Below, piece after piece: positions 34,683 to 46,021 of a DNA stretch of 64,000 bases. Each line of letters begins with the position of its first letter. Within the stretch, counting starts at the first letter, position 1. The stretch covers positions 56,634-120,633 of the forward strand of contig JASANG010002494.1 in assembly GCA_030248215.1 (NCBI GenBank), in the 5' to 3' direction. This DNA is from Enoplolaimus lenunculus. Its lineage: Eukaryota; Nematoda; Enoplea; Enoplida; Thoracostomopsidae. Below the pieces are notes generated by a model, which had not been told where the DNA came from, did not search any database, and worked only from the letters and a program-made list of their open reading frames with translations. The position numbers and the translations under genes are program-made.

Positions 34683-36759
34683 CTAAACAACGAAAGAACA
34701 GAATAGCTTCAAGCTTATCGAACTTAACTTATCCTTAACCCATTTATTTTTTGATTTACTACGATATCGGCACGACTCTAGACGCTCGTGCGATGATACA
34801 TCTTGTTTATAATCCTTGGACGTGGTTGGCTTATTGTTTCTGCAGCCGGCCAATGTAACTCGGTCGCCATTGGATGGATCTAGCTCGACTCTAAGATCTT
34901 CACAATTGCGAGTTCTCATTGGCTGATCACTTGTGCCCCCGACCAACGTAACCCGATCGCTATTGGTCGGATCAAACTCAACACGAGGATCAAACGGTTT
35001 GGTCATGGTCGCTTGATATAAATCAGCAATTTCCGACTGACCTAACAGACCGCCAAGTAAGTCATTAAGCGCTGCAACATGGTCGTTGATGTTATTTTCT
35101 AATCCACTACTTTCTCCACGACAACTATTCCGATTTGAAGCTGACTTCATTTCCACCGAACTCGTTTGTCGACCAGTTTCCTTCCCGGCTCCGGATATTC
35201 GCGAGCTAACATTACCACTATGTGCCTGGCTCATAGAGATCTGGGAACCAAAACGCGGGACGTCCATTGACGTTGTCGACAAGTTTAAAACACCGTCAGA
35301 TTTATGGTTTTTGCGATACAATTCATCGCTGCATATCGCAGATTCTTTTTTGGGAGTTCCAAGTTCTTTATTAATCTCAAAATTCCTAAAGTTCTTTTTT
35401 GAATTGGTACTCCTGTGTTGTTTTAGTTCGCCAGGAACAACATTACAGGATGACAAAGAAGAGCTTGCAAGATGACATCCTGATGTAGTCACGACACTGT
35501 CAGTTGTATCAAACGAAACTCGCAGACCACAACTTGTATCGCTAACACTACTGTCTTCAGCAACTTTCGGCTGATCTAAGAACCATACAAATTACACTCA
35601 AGTGTGTGTTAAACTGTACCATAAACAAATTCTCATCCTTACTCCTGCGCAGGTAAAAGCTTAGTTTCATTGCAGATAACGTTAATTTGATAGAAGGCCA
35701 AAGCCCCCTCCCGAACACACACTGAGACTTACGTTACACATGTGGCTAACCCTGAACCTACGCTTCAACCACAGCCAATTTAATTAATCTAGTCGTACTG
35801 CGTAAGGGGGAAGTAAACGGGGTACCCCAGCACATCATGTCCATATAACATCTTTATCACCAGTTATACATACCATATTTCAAACAATAACAATAAAAAT
35901 ATTTAAAATCGAGCTCACCTTGACTTTGATTTCTGTCTCCGTGCGCCGCGGACAATTCTTCTCTAAGCTCCATCAATATCAAGCCAACCATATTAGCACC
36001 CATATACGCAGGCCGAAACTTCTCATCAGTCATACAACATCGAATTTGTTCACAGGTTATATCGTTATCAGCAATCCATTTCTAAAAACAGAAAAAAATC
36101 AAAATTATATACCTCCAAGTAAAGTCCATATTCTCAAATACCGACATCATCGATCACCAATTAGCGATCTGTTTTCAAACTGCCGAACTCATGCAATTGT
36201 GCGATCTTGAAATTGGAACAGAAGCAGAACAAATGAAACGCAAAAAATCCATTGAACTTCGAAGCTTAGTATTCACTAGTTCGAGGGTTACAATACCTAA
36301 CCGCCAACTGGTACTAGTTGCTACACACAATTGAGAAAACGTGCTTAAATGTTAAGATTAGTCGCGTTTTGCGATAAAAGTTACACATGGTTGCGAACCC
36401 AGCACCACCCACAATGGACAAAAACTTTTTACCAGCGGATCCTTACAACGATCATCTCATTGCATACAAAAGCTATTGTATTTAAATTATTTCGAAAAAT
36501 TTCAAACAAAGAATGAAACTTCTGGTCGATGCGTTTTAGCAAAGCAGCAGCAATAATACCAGCAGCAACAACGACGACAACACTGCTCGAATCGATCACC
36601 GCCTTGTCGTGGGTCGAGCGGCTCCTGCCTCGCAGGTCCAAATGGTGGTCTACTTCCCCGATGCAACGAGACAATCACCATCTCCGCGCATGTGACAGGA
36701 TCGCTCCTGTCAACGATCAGCCTTGATCGCGGGGCCAAACAACAACAACAACAACGACG

Positions 36760-36802
<43 letters not shown>

Positions 36803-37045
36803 CCCCAACAGCTGCAACAGCAACAGCATCAATAACAACCATAACAACACCAACAACCACACCAACAACAACAACAACAACAACAACAACACTGCTCGAA
36901 TCGATCACCGCCTTGTCGTGGGTCGAGCGGCTCCTGCCTCGCAGGTCCAAATGGTGGTCTACTTCCCCGATGCAACGAGACAATCACCATCTCCGCGCAT
37001 GTGACAGGATCGCTCCTGTCAACGATCAGCCTTGATCGCGGGGCC

Positions 37046-37089
<44 letters not shown>

Positions 37090-38776
37090 CCACCACCAAC
37101 AATAACAACAACAACATCAACCCTATCACCAAATGTTTTCAAAAGCCACAAAACCTTACCTTGAACTGCGACGGTTTCATCCCAATCCCGTACAATTTAT
37201 CACGATCAGCGCAGTAAATCAGAATTTTGTTTTCAGTTGACAATAGAGCATTGCGCGCAGTAGACACTTGTTTAAATTTAACTCGAAAGAATTTTTTCAG
37301 TAATCTTGAAGCGTTTTCGCGTCGCCAACGGTCAACCTGCGTTTGCGTCAAGTGTTTTGAAACGTCAGGTTCCTGAAATTTTGAAAAAAGAATTTAAACG
37401 GATTCATGAGCAATTTTTTGCCGTAGAACTTTGTTGTACTAAAATAGTTTGGTTTGACGGTGAAGATATTTTCATCAAATTCGTTAAATCTACCCAGCTC
37501 ACTACTATGAAATGCCACATAAGTTCTTTTGGTAAGCTCAAATTCAAAACAACTGGTCCTGTGTGCCATTATATATCACTGACAGCTAATCTAAATCTGT
37601 TAAATTCGAACGCCTAGTGCATATGCTTTAATCTTTTCAAAAATTTTATGGTATTTTGTAGGCACATCCCATTTCATGTATATCCTTTATTGACTAGTTA
37701 GGGTTGCGCTATACTTGTCGTGCGGTGCCGTTCGGCACCGTCCGTCACCGCCCGTCACCCGTACCGCGTCGTTCATCACTGTCCGGCGCTTTGCGTCACC
37801 GTCCGTCACTACACGGTATCGTACGTGAGTCATACCTACGATACCTCACGGCGACGGACGGCACGCCGTACGGGTGATGGACGGCGCCGTACGAGTGATG
37901 GACGGCGCCGTGCGAGTGATGGACGGCGCCGTACGAGTGATGGACGGCGCCGTACGGGTGATGGACGGCGCCGTACGGGTGATGGACGGCGCCGTACGGG
38001 TGATGGACGGCGCCGTACGGGTGATGGACGGCGCCGTACGAGTGATGGACGGCGCCGTACGGGTGATGGACGGCGCCGTACGGGTGATGGACGGCGCCGT
38101 ACGGGAGATGGACGGCGCCGTACGGGAGATGGACGGCGCCGTACGGGAGATGGACGGCGCCGTACGGGAGATGGACGGCGCCGTACGGGAGATGGACGGC
38201 GCCGTACGGGAGATGGACGGTGGCCGACGGCGCCGTACGGGCGACGGACGGCAAGCAACAAAAGTATAGCGCAACCCTTACGTTTTAATCAAACGCAACC
38301 CTTGCATTTTAATCAATCATAAACATAAGCTGGCATTCTCAGATGTGTAGTATCTATGATCATGAGTTTCGGCATACTATATACCCCCCTTTTTCGTGTT
38401 TATGTATCATTTTGATCCTATCCATACTAAACTACACACAACTTCAGCTAGACCATCGCTACCATTCCGACCGAGTCTAAGATTCTTCCTCCCGTATTCT
38501 ACTACCCTGCTTGTCCCATACCCGAAAACAAACACTCACCTTCAACATCGTTTTCAACTTTGACTTCAACTGATTAGGCTGAGTGTTGCTTGCAATCAAT
38601 TTCGCGTGCTCAGACAGCGAAAACGAATGAAACAATTTGACAAGCATACACTGCTCAACGCAGTTGTACCGTGAGCCATTGAGTTCAAAATGAGCAAACG
38701 CGTAAATGCTTAGCAAATCTGACGTTTGAAAGATATGATACGCGTCTTCAAACGAATCTGTGACACTTGTGCACAT
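34683..38776 (-). CDS. NADAR-domain (YbiA-like) protein with repeat-bearing C-terminal extension
   Basis: NADAR proteins are N-glycosidases or ADP-ribose-related enzymes (family knowledge). Exons in transcript order: 38776-38540, 37372-37160, 36081-35919, 35575-34683, giving 501 aa with joined phases. The NADAR core covers residues about 9-195: YNCVEQCM at 37-44 carries the conserved Glu41; then RWRREN; KILIYCADRDKLYGIG (about 128-143), where the family usually has Trp in place of Tyr140; and NMVGLILMELREEL (180-193). The remaining 300 residues are Ser/Asn-rich with two copies of a D-x-RVE-(F/L)-DP-(T/S)-N/S-x-DRVTL motif at about 400-419 and 431-450. The second intron holds the (CAA)n duplication at 36.58-37.1 kb. 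The start is the only ATG before the conserved core. The C-terminal extension resembles nothing I know. Confidence 0.86.
36581..37049. repeat. 160-bp unit duplicated at 309-bp spacing, each with a (CAA)n tail
   Basis: 36581-36740 and 36890-37049 appear identical, start CACTGCTCGAATCGATCACC and end CGCGGGGCCAAAC, and each runs directly into (AAC)n. GC content is well above the surrounding intron (second NADAR intron). The tail resembles that of a retroposon. Minus-strand open frames across it are not supported by splice sites. Confidence 0.85.
37701..38277. mobile_element. Family C element enclosing a 21-bp GC-rich minisatellite, between NADAR exons and upstream region
   Basis: GGGTTGCGCTATACTTGTCG at the left and AAAGTATAGCGCAACCC at the right are inverted ends of about 17 bp. 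GC-rich CGTCCGTCACC-type blocks and the 21-mer array fill the interior. It lies in the first NADAR intron (38539-37373). Confidence 0.88.
37872..38222. repeat. 21-bp tandem array, about 17 copies
   Basis: Unit GATGGACGGCGCCGTACGGG plus T. The first ten copies end in GGGT or GAGT; the last six read GGGA. Open frames in all directions follow from the period being a multiple of three. The island is strongly GC- and CpG-rich compared with its surroundings. Confidence 0.96.
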
Positions 38777-39116
38777 TTTAGAGCATTAATAAAGTTTTCA
38801 CATTAATATATTTATAACGCATCATCTGAAACATTTTTAAGTTACTTCAAAATTCTACGTCACATTTTCATTCGGATAAAATTTCCTCCGCAGCTTTGTC
38901 CATTTTTAAAGTCAAGAAACCTATAAAAAGTATGTCAAATATATACTCGTTCAAACGATAAGTTGGTCATCATATTGGACCTGTAAATAAAACATAAACC
39001 AAACCTAAATTCACTGGCCACACAAATGTATTGGTCAGCTGCAACAGATCTCGAACAACAATCTGAATTACATTTACGCATTTCAATCAAAAAATTCAGT
39101 TTGTCTTTTCCATGAG

Positions 39117-39277
39117 ACAATGTTACTTTTAGGGCCTACCAGTAGATTAAGCGTATTCTTAAGCCTAAGCGTCCAAAAAAGTATTGCTAAGCCTAAGCAA
39201 AAATGTAGTCTAGAATCTAAACATACTTTCATCGACCGCCCAGAAACCGTGACAGGCTTAAAAAAGTAACGTCGGCC
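39117..39277. mobile_element. MITE, family B, between NADAR and RAD51D
   Basis: CAATGTTACTTTTAGGGCC and AAAAAAGTAACGTCGGCC ends enclose AAGCGTATTCTTAAG and CTAAGCAAAAATGTAGTC, the standard interior of the family. Confidence 0.7.
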
Positions 39278-39820
39278 TTCACGAGCAACGACTCAGGAGC
39301 ATTTTCTTGAACAAATACAGTAATCCTAAGTCAATTCTACGTCTCTTTATCACGCTCGGTACAAAGTAAAATATAATAAATGCAACACAATAATCCAAAA
39401 ATTTATTCGTAATAAACACAAAAATGTTACAAAAACGTTATATTTACAAATATTCATAATTTCAATCAAACTAAACATGAATGAAATCATTATCCTTTTT
39501 AGAATTCTTCATTTCAACCCTATCAAATATTCACCAACTGCGACCGGTAGGTATGTAGCTTTCATAGCAAATCTAGAGCGACACCCAACTGCAACAACTA
39601 CAACTGACAAACTTTTTCGAATATTTTAGCAAGTCAGATGCTGTTATGTTGTAATTCATTCCTAATTTATCACCCAGCAAAATCTGTAACAAGTTTCCGG
39701 ATCTAATATGCGGTGGAAACCTGTGTAACAAGGCTTCGGATCAAATAGGCAGTGGAAACTTGTGTAAAACAAACCAGCTCCAAACAATCTGAACCTGGGT
39801 TCAGACCACAGGTTATAGCT

Positions 39821-42800
39821 TCAAATTGTCGCCGTAGAATGATTTCGAATAACGCCTTCGGCTGATAGTTCAATCAATGTCGATTTCGGTGTTACCTGTA
39901 AACAAGTTGGGAAAATTAGATTTCACAGTGAGCAAAATAATACATTTTTTGTGTTCTTAAATTTTACCATCATTTCCTTCTGGATCTCCAATGTGCGAAT
40001 CGTAACAAAGGTACCGATTCATACACAAATTACATTAACAACTTACAACAATATAATCCCCCGACTCACGCCATGACAAACACCTGGTATAAAAGACCAG
40101 TCTATTGTACACTTTTCCCCACATTAAGGTGAAGGTTTAGGCTTAGGTAAAGGCTTCACCAAACCTTCAGACATAGGCTTAGGTAAACTTTCCCGAAACG
40201 CGAGTTTAAGCCTAAACCTAAGAACGGAGTGCACAAGAGTCAAATATTGGTTGCTCAAATGCTAATCTCGCTCGAAACTAACCTGCCGCTCACCTCAGAA
40301 TTGCTCTTAACCAGCGTCGCCCGTATAATCATTGGCCGACCGTCAATGCTACCCGCTGCTAGAGTCTCAGGATCAGACACGGCCTTGCTGAATACAACAC
40401 GACTGTGAGCAAAAGAGGCCCACCATTGCCCCAGTGCAGGTTTGGATTCATCTCGCCGTACACGAACCATATGATTGACAATAACAACGGCGATGTGTTT
40501 ATCGGATGCCAAAGCGTACAAAAGTCGTTGCAAACGTGCCACATCTGATGAACCTTAAAATTTATATGAACGTTTAAATTTTCAAACTTAATTGAAATAA
40601 ATTACGGACCTGGGCCGTATTCTCAAATGTGTAGCAATATCACCAGTCAATGATAGGTCGATAGGTCTTGTAATTTCTAACCAGTGATGCTGAGGTCCAA
40701 AATTCAGTACACTTTTCGCATATCATTAGGTCTACTCCTGTACCAATTTTAAGTTCAATAACTGAAATAGTTAATGAGTTTGAAAACATTTTACTAACTG
40801 ATGACAGTGGCTATACGCATTTGAGAATAGTGGCCCTGGTTCCAATCCAAGCACTAGCTTAAACATTTAGACCCATGTAAAGATCTGGGGTGGAACGTTT
40901 TTGTGTGAGGCTGCAATAAAGTAAGCTTAAGCTTTAGCCTAATTTTTTGGCATTTGCTTAGGTACAAGCTCATTCTAATGCTTAGTTTTTGGCTTAAGCT
41001 TAAGCTTAGGAATGTGATTATTCTTCTGTTACGGCTCTGTTCTACATATTGGCCATACTATACGTATAGCACCATAAACAGCCCAGCCAGCATTCTGTTG
41101 AAATCGGTAAAAAAACCGAGCGAGATCATACCTGAATCCCACGACTAAAATCAAACAATTCTTCTGCCCAAAGCAAAAAACTCTATCACAGAAAGAGAAC
41201 CAGCTTAGTGAGAGGAATTCGCAGTACGATACTGTACAGTGTCGAACAATGACGGATGGCGCCGTACCTCATCTAAAGTATGGTCCTGTCCTTACCGTTA
41301 TGACTCAATCCGCTAACCAACGGGCTGAGCAATGTGCCAACGCTATCAATAATGAGCAATCGTGTTTTCAACGATATATGATTCTAAAATAAACACAATT
41401 TTACGACCAAACCGTACCAATATTAGTCAAACTATGCGCCTGCAGAAAGCAGCCAAAATCAAAATGATTATGTTCCAAAAACGAGCCACCTGTCGGACAA
41501 TAACAGAAACGCAAAATTAAAGCGTACAAGCGCAATTAACATTCTAAAGGTGGAGCAATACTTTCGATGACATCCGGACCGTCCGTCACCCGTACGACGC
41601 TTTGCATCACCACCCGTCATCCATGACGTCATCCACGAAGCGCCGTCCGTCACCGTCCGGTATCCTACACAAAAATAACCCACGTACGATAATGTATGGT
41701 GACGGACCGTGCTGTACTACAAGTATAACGCAACCCTTACCTGATACAACGATTTCACCAGTGATATAATTTCTGCCGCGTCTGATACTACTGCACATTT
41801 GATTCGTTCCATTACTGAATCAAGCTAGAACAAAAATGAACTACAGCTAAAGCAATAATAGCGCTATTACCTTTTAAATTCAACAGAAAAACACACTACA
41901 AACCCCGCAACCCGAAACGTAAACTGGCAGACTTTTCACCGTAGAGGTTCAACCCGTTAGATCTTTTACTTAGCCTTAGGTCCACGCTTAGTTATAGGCT
42001 TATCCTTACGCTGAAGCTTACGCTTAGAAATATGCCTGTACTATTGTTAGGCCCCTCAAAGTAACATTGGCTAAAATTCGAATATTACCCATGCTACACA
42101 GAAGACCTCCAACCAGAGTGCAAAGCGGAACTGGATTATACTGCAATTGGCATCGGAAGCAAATTTATACCTTTAATTGTTATCGAAATCGGAACAAAAC
42201 ATTTTGTGGCTGTACGGATAATTTGTATTGACAATTAATACTGATTAAGGGTGTCTGATGGCTGGCAACAAGTTTTAAAAACTTTGCATCAACAAACTGG
42301 CTATGATTTTTGGTTCCGTAAAAGCTAAACTACAATCAATTACTGATAAGTTAACTCATCGAAAGCAAGTTAATAGATAAATAACACAGACGTTTTATGC
42401 AACGAATCACAACAAGTACGATTCAAATTAAAATTTCAAAATTCCGATTCCGATTGATTGTGCACTCGGAATCAGAACTCATTTTGAATCGGAATTCGAA
42501 CCGGAATCGGAATTCCGGTTGCACCCTGTCTCCAGCCACACCATCCTGCAGACCATAATCTTTCTATTGTGACAGTTTCACAATATCATATTTACACCCT
42601 GAGCACTTACATTACTGAGTTGACACTGAACAGCAATTTGCGCTAAACGCGTTGCAGTCATTCCACACGTTGAAGATACAATTACTACGTTGCCTTTTGA
42701 TTCTGCAGCACAAACTGCTAATCTCAATGCTGTCTAAAACAACAACGTAATGCATCTTCCACAATATCTTGCATACAGAATGCCACAATAATTTTGGACA

Positions 42801-44106
42801 GCGCTATAATTTGTATTGATGTCCAGCGCTGTACTTCACCGTCTGTCACTGTCCGGTACAATACAACAACGCACGTGTATTGGTGCATGGAACATCAAAT
42901 GAATTTGTAAACAAAATCATTTTGAGCTTGCAAACGTCGAACGAAATTACCGAAACAATATTTCAAATTTAAAATCATTCAAATTTAGTACAAAACACTT
43001 TCGTTAATGTTTTATTCGAAGGCTTACTTGAGTTTTAGCTGTTCCTGGAAAGCCAACAATTTCTAAAATCTCGCCGAACATCAATCCACCGTTTGTCAGC
43101 TCATCGAGGCTAAAAATAAAAACCGAAATGGACAGTGATCAAAACGACCGAAACGGGAAACCGATAGTAAAGTATAAAAGCTTCAGAGATAATTTATTTT
43201 GTATCAATACAATAGAGGCGTGTAAATATTTTACACAGTTTCGAAAAGGTTACAAACAAAACAACGCGGATGCTTCCGAATTTTTCACGATTTTGGATGA
43301 ATTTTGCTATTTTTATTTCATATCAAACCATTGCGGTACATCCGTCATGACAAATTGCACAATTTGTACAAGATTTAGAATCAATTTTGAGCAAAAAAAA
43401 ATAAAACAATTTTAGTATTTCTATAACGAATACGATCGTTGATTTTTACCGCAAACGGGCATCCGTTCACATTTTGCTTATAAACCATATTAAAACTTAA
43501 AATACCCGTGGCCAAACTAAAAATTAGATCACCACTACGATAGCGAACAGGGCAAAAACTATTATATGGCCCATGTATAGAACAGGGCCGGAACGATTTC
43601 CGGTTGGACTGTAATAAAATTAACTATTTTTTTGCTTAGGCTTAGGTGTAGGCACGTTCTTATGTTTAAGCTTAGGCTTAGGAACATACTTATACTACCG
43701 TTCTGGCCCTGTTCTATACATTGGCCTATTATATTATCCCCGTTGACCGTAGTTACATGCGATTTACATCAAAAGACGCTTCCGAGGACACTTACATCCT
43801 TGATTTAGTTAAGCCTGACAACGCTTAGGAACAGGGTATAAACGGATAGTAAAAATAACGGAATCGGTTAGTGATCCAAATATGGGAGCCGGACGGTGTA
43901 CAGGTCCGTGGGAGAGTGCTCCCTCGCGATTGCACACTGCTTAAAATAAATTTAATTACAACAGACTTGCCAATCGTCTCAACTTACTTCGAAATCCCAG
44001 TCGACAAATACCCGAGTTTCTCCAACGCATCAGAATACAACTGAGCGCCTGAACGTATTCGAAACTTGCAGCCACAGTGTACTTTACACTGACTATTGAA
44101 TCCCAT
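39821..44106 (-). CDS. RAD51D: RAD51D, RAD51-paralogue ATPase for homologous recombination
   Basis: RAD51D works in the BCDX2 paralogue complex, which helps load RAD51 on DNA (family knowledge). Exons in transcript order: 44106-43988, 43109-43028, 42733-42611, 41824-41741, 41383-41296, 40553-40294, 39895-39821, giving 276 aa. Landmarks: LGYLSTGI and GGLMFGEILEIVG leading into Walker A GFPGTAKTQ (59-67); GGMTAT-like CGMTATRL; Walker B RLLIIDSVG (144-152); VVIVNHM; KPALGQWWASF, all matching the RAD51D subfamily. It is shorter than the human protein (328 aa), mainly because the N-terminal helical domain is missing. An in-frame stop 5' of the ATG argues against simple upstream extension, but an extra 5' exon is possible. 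Odd point: Ala replaces the usual Gly before the Walker A Lys. A second donor (CAG|GTTAGT at 40282) was rejected because it leads to an immediate stop. Confidence 0.92.
40613..40848. repeat. Family G palindromic repeat between RAD51D exons
   Basis: GGGCCGTATTCTCAAATGTG and GCATTTGAGAATAGTGGCCC are inverted ends; hairpin words AATGATAGGTC and ACTGATGACAGTGG are inside. Confidence 0.75.
40873..41053. mobile_element. Diverged family A/A' MITE between RAD51D exons
   Basis: Left end ACCCATGTAAAGATCTGGGG and right end CTGTTCTACATATTGGCC are hybrid between families A and A'. The interior has degenerate TTAGG hexamers. Confidence 0.6.
41575..41736. mobile_element. Family C element at a RAD51D splice donor
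   Basis: GC-rich CGTCCGTCACC blocks end in ACAAGTATAACGCAACCC. The terminal GGGTTGCG, read on the minus strand, forms bases +5 onward of the intron that starts at 41740. Confidence 0.7.
41940..42075. mobile_element. Partial family B MITE in a RAD51D intron
   Basis: A right half only: TTAGGC-like hexamers, GCTTAGAAATATGCC, then AGGCCCCTCAAAGTAACATT. The matching left end is not visible. Confidence 0.5.
42085..42535. repeat. Dispersed 450-bp repeat in a RAD51D intron
   Basis: Collinear with 51075-51515: shared words CAACAAACTGGCTATGATTT, GAAAGCAAGTTAATAGATAA and CCGATTCCGATTGATTGTGC. It ends CCGGTTGCACCCTG, like other GGGTGCAAC-ended elements. Confidence 0.8.
43568..43726. mobile_element. MITE, family A', perfect 8-bp TSD, in the first RAD51D intron
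   Basis: GGCCCATGTATAGAACAGGG and CCCTGTTCTATACATTGGCC ends. Both flanks are TATTATAT (43560-43567, 43727-43734). Confidence 0.9.
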
Positions 44107-44290
44107 GCTTAATCGTGCGAGATGGCCAACTTTCCACAAACATCTTTTAGTCCAAGTACCAAGTTCCTATTGTCACTCAAATTATTACTGATGGACAACT
44201 AAAAACACTGTTTACATACTCCTCCAACATCGACTTTTGAACGCTTGCATGCTGGTCTATAGAGAAAATTATATATATCCATGCGCATCA

Positions 44291-44583
44291 GGGTACAACC
44301 GAAGGTTTGCCTCCGGTTCCGGCAGAAAATCAGCCTCCGGCTCCAGCAAAATTTTTGCCGGAGGTTCCAGCAATTTCGGCGGTAATATGTTGCATAGCTT
44401 TCCAAAATTTCTGTTTAGCGCATTTCGTTTTAGTGGTCAAAAACCAAACAGCCTAACAACATATTGCAGATATTGGGTAAAATGAGCTAATTAACCAACA
44501 TTTTTACTACCTAATTTCGCCTCACCTCCTGCAAGTTTCGTTGACCTCCGGCTCCAGTATTTTTCACCTCCAGTTGCACCCTG
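44291..44583. mobile_element. MITE, family K (CAGGGTACAACCG ends)
   Basis: CAGGGTACAACCGAAGG and CCTCCAGTTGCACCCTG ends; interior GCCTCCGGCTCCAGCAAAAT and CAAAATTTCTGTTTAGCGC. Possible 8-bp flanks ATGCGCAT / AGGCGTAT. Second copy at 63585. Confidence 0.75.
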
Positions 44584-44835
44584 AGGCGTATATGCATGAA
44601 AATCTCTTCGAAGCTAATCTATTAACAAGTGATAAGAAAATGGCTAAATAATGCACTATACTCAGCTCAATTTCAATTATCGCAAAATTTCGTTAACTAT
44701 ATACATCACGGAAGCGTTCAAACTCACGCTAACATTCATCAGAACGATGCTGTCCATCTTAACAGCTCAATAAACAACAAGAAACAATTCGGAACACGAC
44801 ACAAAATGCTTTATTATTCTCATTACATATATACT

Positions 44836-45196
44836 ACTCTCTAAAAGCTTAAACTAACTTGAATTAAGTTTAAGCTAATCCAGCAGTATTAAACAAAGGC
44901 CGTAGATTAACTTGAACTAACATCTTGGTTTACTCCTAAACTAATTTAAAATCTTACGTACTTTTAGTTTAAGCTAAGCTTAGTGAACTCTCAGATACAC
45001 ATAACTTCTGAGCTGGATTTGTTACTTAATCCAAAAATAAGTTTAACTTAAACTCGTGTTAGCCATATAAACATATTAGTTTAAGTAAAACTTAAAATTA
45101 TAGTTTAGTTAGTCTGTCCAGCCATTTGAGTTTTACTTAAACTTATATTCAAGCTTAGTTAAGCTATTATTTAAGTTTAAGTTTTTAGAGAGTACA
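44836..45196. mobile_element. Fold-back MITE of TTAAGTTTAAGCTT words, upstream of RAD51D
   Basis: TACTCTCTAAAAGCTTAAAC and GTTTAAGTTTTTAGAGAGTA ends are near-exact inverses. The whole interior is short inverted words of AAGTTTAAG, so it can fold along its length. Confidence 0.8.
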
Positions 45197-45834
45197 AACA
45201 ACACAAATAATTCATTCAAAAACGGTCAATCTATAATAAAAATCATCAAGATCAACAGCATTGCGCAATCGAAAGAACAGCATGACCTGAAATTTAGTTC
45301 AACTGATTTTTTATGTTAATCTCAAACACTTATATTTTCGCTTCCATTTAATTAAAACTGAAAAATTTCAAATTTAATACAATTTTGCGAAGCGAAAGGC
45401 GCTGGACCCAGGTGGCGAACGACCGAAGTACAAAAGACACAACAAAGTTTAGTTTCACTCAAAAAATAAACCACAATTTTAAATGCCACTCCACCGCTTT
45501 TAAAGTGCAATAAAACAAAACAGTGAACAAAATCACAAAGTCTAAAAAATACAAAAAACGCAAACAAAACACACTCGTTTATACAAATAGAATTATTCGC
45601 GATACAACGCTTAATAGTTCACACAGTCTAAAACGACGCCATATATATTAATTTTATAATAAATACAATTTCATAACTTTGCTTGAAAACCTACCATTAA
45701 CCGGTAAAAACCTAAACTTAAAATTCAAAAAGTTCAAATTAACATTTCAGCGATTTCATTTCCTGCTCTGTGACAATCTTAGCATCCGACTACAAACTTT
45801 ACAACTCTTGAGAAGCTGACGTGTTACACCATTG

Positions 45835-46021
45835 GGCCCATGTATAGAACAGGGCCGGATCGTTTTCCGGCGGGGCTATAATAGAGTCAGTATAAGCTTT
45901 TGTCATACTTTTTTGCTTAGGCTTAGACTTAAGCTTAGGAGTAGACTCATCCTTACGCTTAGGCTTAGGTTTAGGCTTAACATGCTTATACTACTGTTCC
46001 GGCCTGTTCTATACATGGGCC
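45835..46021. mobile_element. MITE, family A', between RAD51D and TRAIP
   Basis: GGCCCATGTATAGAACAGGG and CCTGTTCTATACATGGGCC ends. Target duplication CACCATTG / CACCACTG (7 of 8). Confidence 0.87.

Noticed and set aside
36502-37047. Minus-strand open frames (RSRLIVDRSDP...) as NADAR exons
   Set aside because: They are two copies of a duplicated intron repeat; the NADAR core is complete without them and phases join across the intron.
37720-38322. Open frames with RRTGDGRR or MDGAVRV repeats
   Set aside because: Translation of the 21-bp minisatellite; frames are open in five directions at once, which is a repeat artefact.
40255-40282. RAD51D exon ending at 40283 or reading on to the stop at 40255
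   Set aside because: Joining from 40283 gives an immediate stop in the next exon; the GAG|GTGAGC donor at 40294 joins in phase to a plausible C-terminus.
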